This document shows, piece after piece, positions 57,720 to 64,000 of a stretch of 64,000 bases of DNA. Below the pieces are notes generated by a model. It was not told where the DNA came from. It worked only from the letters and a program-made list of their open reading frames with translations, and did not search any database. Every line of letters starts with the position of its first letter. Position 1 is the first letter of the stretch. The stretch is from positions 265,447-329,446 of the forward strand of contig BBMW01000015.1 of assembly GCA_000759755.1 (NCBI GenBank). The letters run 5' to 3'. The stretch comes from Citrobacter werkmanii NBRC 105721 (GTDB taxonomy: Bacteria > Pseudomonadota > Gammaproteobacteria > Enterobacterales > Enterobacteriaceae). A program made the position numbers and the translations under genes.

Positions 57720-59273
57720 ATGAACGAATATTTTATGTTTGCCCTGGCACTCTCTCCGTTACTACTGATGGTATTTTTAATATTAAAATTGAAAATGCCC
57801 ATCCATTATTCTGTGCTAATCTCTTTAGTATTCACCGCCGCGCTATCGGCACTATTCTGGGAAATGCCCGTACAGAATTTGAAAGCCGCGATAGGCTATG
57901 GCGCACTGAAGGGATTATGGCCGATCGTGATTGTGATCCTCGGCGCTATCTTCAGTTATAACGTCATGCAGGCGACCAAAGCGCTGGATATTCTGCGCGA
58001 CATTCTCGCCAGCATTAGCGAAGATAAGCGTATTCAGGTGCTGCTGATTTCATGGTGCTTTGGCGGATTTCTTGAAGCCGCGGCAGGTTATGGCACGGCG
58101 GTCGCCATCCCGATCGGCATTCTTATTGCGCTCGGATTCAACCCGCTGAAGGCGGCGATCGCCTCTCTGGTGGCAAATACCGTTCCCACCGCATTCGGCG
58201 CGGTCGGGATCCCGGTTTCTATTCTGGCGGAACAGGTTAATCTGCCGGTTTATACCTTAGGCGGAACCATTATTTTGCAGCTGGCGCTGTTTAATATCCT
58301 GCTGCCGTTTGTCATTGTCTGCATAATTGGCGGTGGCCTGAAAGCCATTCGCGGCGTATTTCTGATCACGCTGATGTGTGGCATCACCACGCTGGTTCCG
58401 CAATATTTTGTCGCTATCCATCTTGGCGCGGAATTGCCCGCCTTTGCCGGGAGCCTGGTCAGCCTGCTTGCCGTGGCGATGGTCAGCCGCCTGCGCAAAG
58501 GGAAAACCGATCCCGAATGGCGCATTGAGGTCAGCCATACCCGCGAAACCACGCCGCGCTCGGCAAAAGTGTTGTTCCGCATGGGCTCTATCTATCTGTT
58601 TATTTTTGTCTTTATCCTGCTGTGTTCGCCGCTGTTCCCGACGATAAAAGCTGCGGCGTCCCAACTGGCCTCGGTACTGCACTTCACGCTCGCCGACGGC
58701 AAAACGCTGGCGCTGAAAGTTGAATGGGTGACCACGCCAGGGATGCTGATCATCTTTGCGACCATTATCGGCGGTTTTATTCAGGGAGCATCGACACGTG
58801 GGATGCTGGAAGTGTTTATCAAAACTATTTTCCAGCTTAAAAATTCCATTGTGGCGATTATGGCGATCGTCGCGCTGGCCACGGTGATGGATCTCAGTGG
58901 GATTATCTCCACGCTGGCCCAGTCGATTGTTGATTTGACCGGCAGCTCATACGTCTTCCTCGCCCCGGTGATTGGCGCGCTGGGCACGTTTGTGACCGGC
59001 AGCGATACCAACTCGAACATTCTGTTCGGTAAGCTGCAAACTATTGCCGCCAGTAAGCTGCATATCGATCCTAACTGGCTGGCGGCGGCCAATACCTCCG
59101 GCGCAACGGGCGGAAAAATGATTTCACCACAGAGCATCGCCATCGCAGTTTCGGCTACCAAAATGGACGGTCAGGCCAACCAGATAATGTCTGGCACCAT
59201 GAAATACTGCTGCGCCTACATTGTGATCCTCGGCCTGAAAGTCGGTCTCTTTTATTACTGGTTTATGGCGTAA
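57720..59273 (+). CDS. LctP-family L-lactate permease
   Basis: A 517-residue permease of the lactate permease (LctP/LldP) family with about 13 helices. Family-conserved segments include GFLEAAAGYGTAVAIPIGILIALGF near residue 115, VANTVPTAFGAVGIPV near 148 and GTFVTGSDTNSNILFG near 425. Position beside lutABC makes it a LutP-like lactate importer. It is diverged from E. coli LldP. Start is uncertain: the ATG at 57720 has GGGA upstream and the one at 57699 has CAGG; I prefer 57720 because MNEYFM leads directly into helix 1. Confidence 0.92.
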   Translation: MNEYFMFALALSPLLLMVFLILKLKMPIHYSVLISLVFTAALSALFWEMPVQNLKAAIGYGALKGLWPIVIVILGAIFSYNVMQATKALDILRDILASISEDKRIQVLLISWCFGGFLEAAAGYGTAVAIPIGILIALGFNPLKAAIASLVANTVPTAFGAVGIPVSILAEQVNLPVYTLGGTIILQLALFNILLPFVIVCIIGGGLKAIRGVFLITLMCGITTLVPQYFVAIHLGAELPAFAGSLVSLLAVAMVSRLRKGKTDPEWRIEVSHTRETTPRSAKVLFRMGSIYLFIFVFILLCSPLFPTIKAAASQLASVLHFTLADGKTLALKVEWVTTPGMLIIFATIIGGFIQGASTRGMLEVFIKTIFQLKNSIVAIMAIVALATVMDLSGIISTLAQSIVDLTGSSYVFLAPVIGALGTFVTGSDTNSNILFGKLQTIAASKLHIDPNWLAAANTSGATGGKMISPQSIAIAVSATKMDGQANQIMSGTMKYCCAYIVILGLKVGLFYYWFMA

Positions 59274-59382
59274 CCCGTTGTCAACCCCGCCAAATTCGCG
59301 GCAATCGTATTTGACGAAGCGGTGACCATAAAGGTTTACACCGCCCCGGGATCGGAACGAGGTGACAGGCTTTACGATTTGT

Positions 59383-59407
59383 CGGCGCTGACTAAAATAG
59401 CGCCGAT
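59383..59407 (+). terminator. Hairpin after the lactate permease
   Basis: TCGGCGCT and AGCGCCGA pair around a 9-nt loop, 110 nt past the permease stop. The T run is minimal. Confidence 0.5.
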
Positions 59408-59430
59408 GTTTCAAATCGAGGATTGTTGTT

Positions 59431-59508
59431 ATGTTGTTCTGGAAAAAGATGGTGAAGAAGTTCGACGCCTTTTCTGCGTTGATCCCACCACGCTACTTCC
59501 GCGTGTAA
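59431..59508 (+). CDS. Possible 25-residue peptide gene
   Basis: An ATG at 59431 with GAGGA 8 nt upstream opens a 25-codon frame, MLFWKKMVKKFDAFSALIPP and five more residues. It is basic and amphipathic. It lies between the permease terminator and a REP element. I know no homologue, and a chance frame this short is common. Confidence 0.25.
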   Translation: MLFWKKMVKKFDAFSALIPPRYFRV

Positions 59509-59509
59509 T

Positions 59510-59590
59510 GCCTGATGGCGATTCGCTTATCAGGCCTGCGTTTCACGCTCATTTGTCGGCCGGATAAGGCGCAAGCGCCGCATCCGGCAA
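59510..59590. repeat. BIME/REP element
   Basis: GCCTGATGGCGATTCGC and GGCCGGATAAGGCGCAAGC with GCATCCGGCA form REP units between the permease and tutB 3' ends. Confidence 0.88.
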
Positions 59591-59601
59591 CGAGCCCCCT
59601 T

Positions 59602-59703
59602 TCACTTGCGCAGCCCGCACGCCCTTAACACCCTGACCCGCAGACGAAGCCACGCAAAACGGTAGACCAGCGGATGCTGAAATCGTAGCAATGTCATAAA
59701 CAT
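59602..59703 (-). CDS. Probable 33-residue basic small protein downstream of tutB
   Basis: A 33-residue frame begins 14 nt after the tutB stop, with a perfect AGGAGG 5 nt before its ATG. It reads MFMTLLRFQHPLVYRFAWLR and continues RVRVLRACGLRK-like to the stop. It is very rich in Arg and Leu and could be an amphipathic membrane-associated peptide. The strong ribosome site and operon position argue for translation. I do not recognise the family. Confidence 0.55.
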   Translation of the reverse strand: MFMTLLRFQHPLVYRFAWLRLRVRVLRACGLRK

Positions 59704-59716
59704 AATGCCTCCTGCG

Positions 59717-60982
59717 CTAGCGAAACGTTGGCAGCAGACCAAATACGTCCAGAACCACCGTCAGATAGACAACCGCCCCACAAATAATCACCAGGTTGAG
59801 CACGGTGTTATTACACGGCGCGGTATAGCTGGCGGTCGGAAAACGCTTCCGTGCGGCTTTCACCAGGAACGGCGGCAGGATCACGCTCCAGATGGTAAAG
59901 GCCAGACCGGCGTAACCAATCGCGTGCACAAAACCGTTCGGGAAGAAGAAGCACACGGCGGCTGGCGGGAAGTAGGTCACCAGTGCGGTTTTCAGGCGGC
60001 CCATGCCGTCATCCGGGAAATGGAAAAGATCGGCGATATAATCAAACAGGCCAAGCGTCGCCGCCAGCAGGGAACTGGCGACCGCGAAGTTGCCGAAGAA
60101 GGTCAGGATTAGATCCATATAACGGCTGGTGAACAACCCGCTGATGGCTTCAACAAACACGTCGATATTGCCGCCTTTAGCGATAATCGGCGGGAATGCG
60201 GAACGGCTAATGTTGCCCATCGTAACGGCTAACCAGAAGATATACAGCAGCAGGGCAAACAGCGTGCCGATGATAATAGAGCGCGTAATATTCGAAATCC
60301 CGCGCGTGCCATACAGCTTGACCAGGCTCGGCACGTTACCGTGAAAACCAAACGAGATAATGCAGAACGGCAGCGTCATCAGGATATACGGCAGATACTG
60401 CGAATTAGGCAGCGCCACCGCTACGCTGTCGACAAGTTTTGCCACTTCGATATGGCCTACCAGTCCGGAGAAGGTGGCAAAGAACGCTACAAACTTACCG
60501 ATAATCAGCACGGTAGTGATGCGTCCAACCAGCAACGAGCTGTACCAGGCAATCGCCCCAACCAGCATACTGACGATAATCACCGAGATATTTGCCGGAA
60601 AACGTACGCCACTGTATTTGAATACGGTTTGCGCCATCACTGCCGATGAACCGGAGATATAGGCATAGGTCAGAATATACAGCACAAAACCGAAAGCGAT
60701 GCCGACCACGATATTCCACTTACGGCCTAATAAATCCTGGGTAAAGGTATTAAAACTGGCACCAGCGCCATAATGCAGGTTAACTTCAACCAGCATCAGG
60801 CCGGTTAATAACATCATGATGGCAATAAACAGAAGAATAACCGACGCACCGGGGAACCATACGCCAGCCATCGCAATCGGCAGGGAAAACATTCCGCCAC
60901 CCACTACGGTCGCGATAACCAACATGGTTCCGCTAATCAGTCCGGGGGTACTACTCTGTCGCTCAATGGCATTAATATCCAT
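59717..60982 (-). CDS. tutB: Tyrosine permease TutB (HAAP family)
   Basis: A 421-residue aromatic amino acid:H+ symporter of the HAAP family, related to Mtr, TnaB and TyrP. Eleven helices are visible, starting at GLISGTMLVIATVVGGGMFSLP, which holds the family GGGMFSLP loop. It lies downstream of tpl in the same direction, 188 nt away, as tutB does in Erwinia herbicola. Its role is to import tyrosine for Tpl. A terminator lies between, so it may have its own promoter; I saw no strong TyrR box there. Confidence 0.9.
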   Translation of the reverse strand: MDINAIERQSSTPGLISGTMLVIATVVGGGMFSLPIAMAGVWFPGASVILLFIAIMMLLTGLMLVEVNLHYGAGASFNTFTQDLLGRKWNIVVGIAFGFVLYILTYAYISGSSAVMAQTVFKYSGVRFPANISVIIVSMLVGAIAWYSSLLVGRITTVLIIGKFVAFFATFSGLVGHIEVAKLVDSVAVALPNSQYLPYILMTLPFCIISFGFHGNVPSLVKLYGTRGISNITRSIIIGTLFALLLYIFWLAVTMGNISRSAFPPIIAKGGNIDVFVEAISGLFTSRYMDLILTFFGNFAVASSLLAATLGLFDYIADLFHFPDDGMGRLKTALVTYFPPAAVCFFFPNGFVHAIGYAGLAFTIWSVILPPFLVKAARKRFPTASYTAPCNNTVLNLVIICGAVVYLTVVLDVFGLLPTFR

Positions 60983-61133
60983 GATAAATGTTCCTGTAGA
61001 CTATTCGTTATAATTACAGCTGTCATTTGTACATCATGCGGATAATAAAAATGTCGGAGTCAGGGTTTACTTTTTATAGTTATGTCACGGTAACGGACAC
61101 CGTAAAGGCTTCCTGTTCATGGAAAAAGAAGAC

Positions 61134-61162
61134 AAAAAAGCCCCATCGCCAGATGGGGCCAT
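61134..61162 (-). terminator. tpl terminator
   Basis: On the minus strand GGCCCCATCT and its partner GATGGGGC, with CGG-loop bases between, are followed by TTTTTT. It sits just past the tpl stop and limits read-through to tutB. Confidence 0.92.
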
Positions 61163-61170
61163 ATGATTAT

Positions 61171-62574
<1,404 letters not shown>

Positions 62575-62744
62575 TTAATGTGAAGTAAAGCATACCTGGT
62601 TCATCAATAAAGTCTGATGAAATATAACTATTCGCCTCCTGCATCAGGGGGTGAAATAATGTGCAGGCACTATGCAAGATTTAATTGATTATGGAAATAG
62701 TCCGAGCAACATTAATCACTGGCAATAATTCAAAAAGCTGTAAA

Positions 62745-62764
62745 TGTGAGTGATGCAAATCACA
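62745..62764 (-). promoter_or_regulatory. TyrR box C position, overlapping a CRP-like motif
   Basis: The mapped -49.5 site falls at 62745-62762, a weak TyrR box. The same DNA contains AGTGA-N6-TCACA (62749-62764), a good CRP-like motif, so both factors could compete here. Confidence 0.55.
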
Positions 62765-62853
62765 CGTCATTTTTTAACTATTCATATTCAACAAGTTTTT
62801 TTTGCATGTTGTTTTGTCGTTCGCTGTTGAGCGTTATCTGCGACCAGAAATAC

Positions 62854-62871
62854 TGAAAACTTTACTTTCCA
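62854..62871 (-). promoter_or_regulatory. TyrR box B
   Basis: TGAAAA-N6-TTTCCA, a weak TyrR box centred at 62862.5, exactly 114 bp from box A as mapped in C. freundii. Confidence 0.7.
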
Positions 62872-62913
62872 GGCTGTTCTCATTTTGTATTGGTGAATGA
62901 GTACCCCCCATTT

Positions 62914-62931
62914 TGTGAGAGTCGGATCACT
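62914..62931 (-). promoter_or_regulatory. CRP site near -220
   Basis: TGTGA at 62914-62918 and TCACT at 62927-62931 are CRP half-sites with non-ideal spacing, centred near 62923. Confidence 0.6.
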
Positions 62932-62946
62932 TCGCGGGTTACTATT

Positions 62947-62962
62947 TGTGATTCACATCACT
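62947..62962 (-). promoter_or_regulatory. CRP site near -250
   Basis: TGTGA-N6-TCACT matches the CRP consensus at nine of ten core positions, centred at 62954.5. Confidence 0.8.
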
Positions 62963-62967
62963 AAAAG

Positions 62968-62985
62968 TGTAAAGCAAAGTGTACA
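62968..62985 (-). promoter_or_regulatory. TyrR box A, strong
   Basis: TGTAAA-N6-TGTACA matches the TyrR consensus TGTAAA-N6-TTTACA at 11 of 12 positions. Confidence 0.9.
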
Positions 62986-63000
62986 AATCAGTGTTATTTC

Positions 63001-63316
63001 AGAGTTTGCCATTTGCTTCAGTGAGTTAGATCACATTTTTATCCAGATGCCGACAGGCACTGTTTTCTGGAACGAGGGGATATTCAGGCGTGCAAAAGGC
63101 AATGAATTTATACGGTGAATAATACCGGATTTATTGGGATGAGGGGGTTTTCTATTTATTCCGAAAGCGTGCTATTCGCGCTTATTTCATTGTATTTACA
63201 TCTGGACTTAGCCCAAGATACTGGGGTAATTTACAGGGGTTTTATTAGCGCGATGCGAAGGTGCGCCAACACCTGCGCATCGCTAATCACAGTAACTATT
63301 AAAGGGAATAGTCACC
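63001..63316. other. Gap between the tpl regulatory region and the 60-residue gene
   Basis: No credible gene is seen. Near its right end, an interrupted 17-bp stem (63245-63288) with a CGCCAA loop precedes the next gene. Confidence 0.5.
63245..63288 (+). repeat. Long imperfect hairpin before the 60-residue gene
   Basis: ATTAGCG, ATGCG and AGGTG segments pair with CACCT, CGCAT and CGCTAAT with single or double bulges. It ends 28 nt before the ATG of the next gene. It may be a leader structure or a terminator for transcripts from the left. Confidence 0.65.
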
Positions 63317-63499
63317 ATGACTGATACGCATAGTATTGCAGTTTCATTTGATCCAGAAGTGCACGCCGCACGCACCGCCGAACCCGAAGAGTCAGAACAG
63401 ATGAAGTCCCTGAGCGCCGTGGAAAAACTCTCGGTGCGCAAGCAAAAGCAGGTGCTGGAGTTTATCGGAGTGATTGCGGGTAAAGCGTCAAAGGGGTGA
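63317..63499 (+). CDS. Unrecognised 60-residue soluble protein
   Basis: A 60-residue acidic-to-basic protein, MTDTHSIAVSFDPEVHAART to GVIAGKASKG. The middle is charged (EPEESEQMKSLSAVEKL) and the end has one hydrophobic stretch, VLEFIGVIAG. AAAGGGA lies 9 nt before the ATG and sits in the loop of a small inverted repeat (AACTATT/AATAGTC). I know no family. It converges on the pyrD-like gene. Confidence 0.55.
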   Translation: MTDTHSIAVSFDPEVHAARTAEPEESEQMKSLSAVEKLSVRKQKQVLEFIGVIAGKASKG

Positions 63500-63606
63500 G
63501 AGCTGGCAGCTGCTAATACCGCTTCAAGGCAGAACCCGATAACAGCAAGGGAATTTAAATTAACCAAGGCTAGAAATAAAGCCCTGGATTGTGATTAAGG
63601 TAGCAT

Positions 63607-64000
63607 TCAGATATTGCTGACGATTTCTTTAATCAATGGTGGACCTTTAAAAATAAAGCCCGAATAAATCTGTACCAGGGTAGCGCCAGCGGCTATTTTC
63701 TCACGTGCGGCAATGACCGAGTCGATACCGCCAACACCAATAATCGGCAACTGACCATTTAATTCCTGAGACAACTGGCGAATAATTTCTGTACTTTTTA
63801 ATTGTAACGGACGACCGCTCAACCCACCCATTTGATCGCAATTTTTCATTCCCTGTACGAGAGAACGATCGAGAGTGGTGTTAGTTGCAATTACGCCATC
63901 AATATTATGCCGAACTAAACTGTCGGCAACTTGGATCAGTTCTTCGACGGAAAGATCCGGCGCGATCTTTACGGCCACCGGAACATATTTATGGTGGACC
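63607..64000 (-). CDS. pyrD: Dihydroorotate dehydrogenase (class 2) PyrD, C-terminal part
   Basis: PyrD oxidises dihydroorotate to orotate at the inner membrane with FMN and quinone. Only about the last 130 residues are in the window and the frame stays open to the right edge. [21 protein letters not shown] (FMN/substrate region), GGLSGRPLQ and the phosphate-binding IIGVGGIDS and [14 protein letters not shown] are all intact. It differs from E. coli PyrD at scattered positions. It lacks the usual downstream zapC and lies beside tpl, so it may be a second copy. Confidence 0.9.
   Translation of the reverse strand, partial: VHHKYVPVAVKIAPDLSVEELIQVADSLVRHNIDGVIATNTTLDRSLVQGMKNCDQMGGLSGRPLQLKSTEIIRQLSQELNGQLPIIGVGGIDSVIAAREKIAAGATLVQIYSGFIFKGPPLIKEIVSNI

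Noticed and set aside
59322-59567. An 81-codon plus-strand frame after the lactate permease.
   Set aside because: It starts with GTG without a ribosome site, crosses the terminator hairpin and ends inside a REP element.
60983-61130. TyrR box search upstream of tutB (sequences near 61064 and 61111).
   Set aside because: TTTACT and CGTAAA elements occur but no pair with the required spacing matches the TyrR consensus.
62897-63118. A 73-codon plus-strand frame in the tpl upstream region.
   Set aside because: It covers the TyrR box A and both distal CRP sites and has no ribosome site; the DNA is explained as regulatory.

Overview
The window is a chromosomal segment of a gamma-proteobacterium of the order Enterobacterales, most likely the Citrobacter freundii group. 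Gene order and protein sequence from the left end to about 54 kb follow the E. coli/Salmonella stretch yjjV-yjjU-osmY-prfC ... opgB-lgo-tsr-btsT-yjiA ... mdtM-yjiN-uxuR-uxuBA-gntP. The tyrosine phenol-lyase near the right end is almost identical, from memory, to the C. freundii enzyme, and its upstream sites fit the mapped C. freundii tpl promoter. No prophage, insertion sequence, CRISPR array or plasmid gene was seen.

Layout. 1-7.2 kb: housekeeping genes (yjjV, yjjU, ytjA, osmY, prfC, yjjG, rimI, holD, rsmC). 7.3-7.7 kb: three tandem tRNA-Leu(CAG) genes behind a stringent-type promoter. 7.7-14 kb: a variable patch with a DUF1435 protein, a GGEEF diguanylate cyclase, fhuF with a Fur box, an orphan PTS EIIC with a strong operator-like palindrome, a YbaK-type tRNA-editing protein and the yjjQ-bglJ regulators. 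14-20 kb: yjjPB, dnaTC, yjjA, opgB. 20-25 kb: an L-galactonate locus (lgoD, lgoR, lgoT) that carries its own UxaB-type tagaturonate reductase. 25-32 kb: GNAT enzyme, tsr with a sigma-28 promoter, an unrecognised membrane protein, and the pyruvate transporter btsT with yjiX and yjiA.

32-46.5 kb is accessory and regulator-rich: a MarR-HlyD-FUSC efflux operon, yjiS, the MocR regulator yjiR, an Rpn nuclease, an AraC/LysE pair, mdtM, a YagU homologue, a MetC paralogue with an amino-acid symporter and divergent LysR regulator, and yjiN. 46.5-54.2 kb: a transporter-like gene remnant, a general porin, a ribbon-helix-helix protein, and the hexuronate genes uxuR, uxuB, uxuA and gntP with UxuR-type operators. 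54.3-59.3 kb: lutCBA divergent from an LctP-type lactate permease. 59.6-63 kb: tyrosine breakdown (tutB uptake, tpl cleavage to phenol, pyruvate and ammonia) with TyrR and CRP sites. The right edge holds a 60-residue unknown protein and the 3' part of a pyrD gene that is not in its usual context.

Most of the segment serves carbon scavenging: galactonate and glucuronate breakdown feed 2-keto-3-deoxygluconate and so pyruvate, tyrosine breakdown also gives pyruvate, and lactate and pyruvate have dedicated transporters. I found no clearly undescribed multi-gene system. The best leads are the UxaB-equipped lgo locus, the MetC-like/symporter/LysR cluster, the orphan EIIC with its palindrome and overlapping leader ORF, the displaced pyrD, and several untracked small ORFs.
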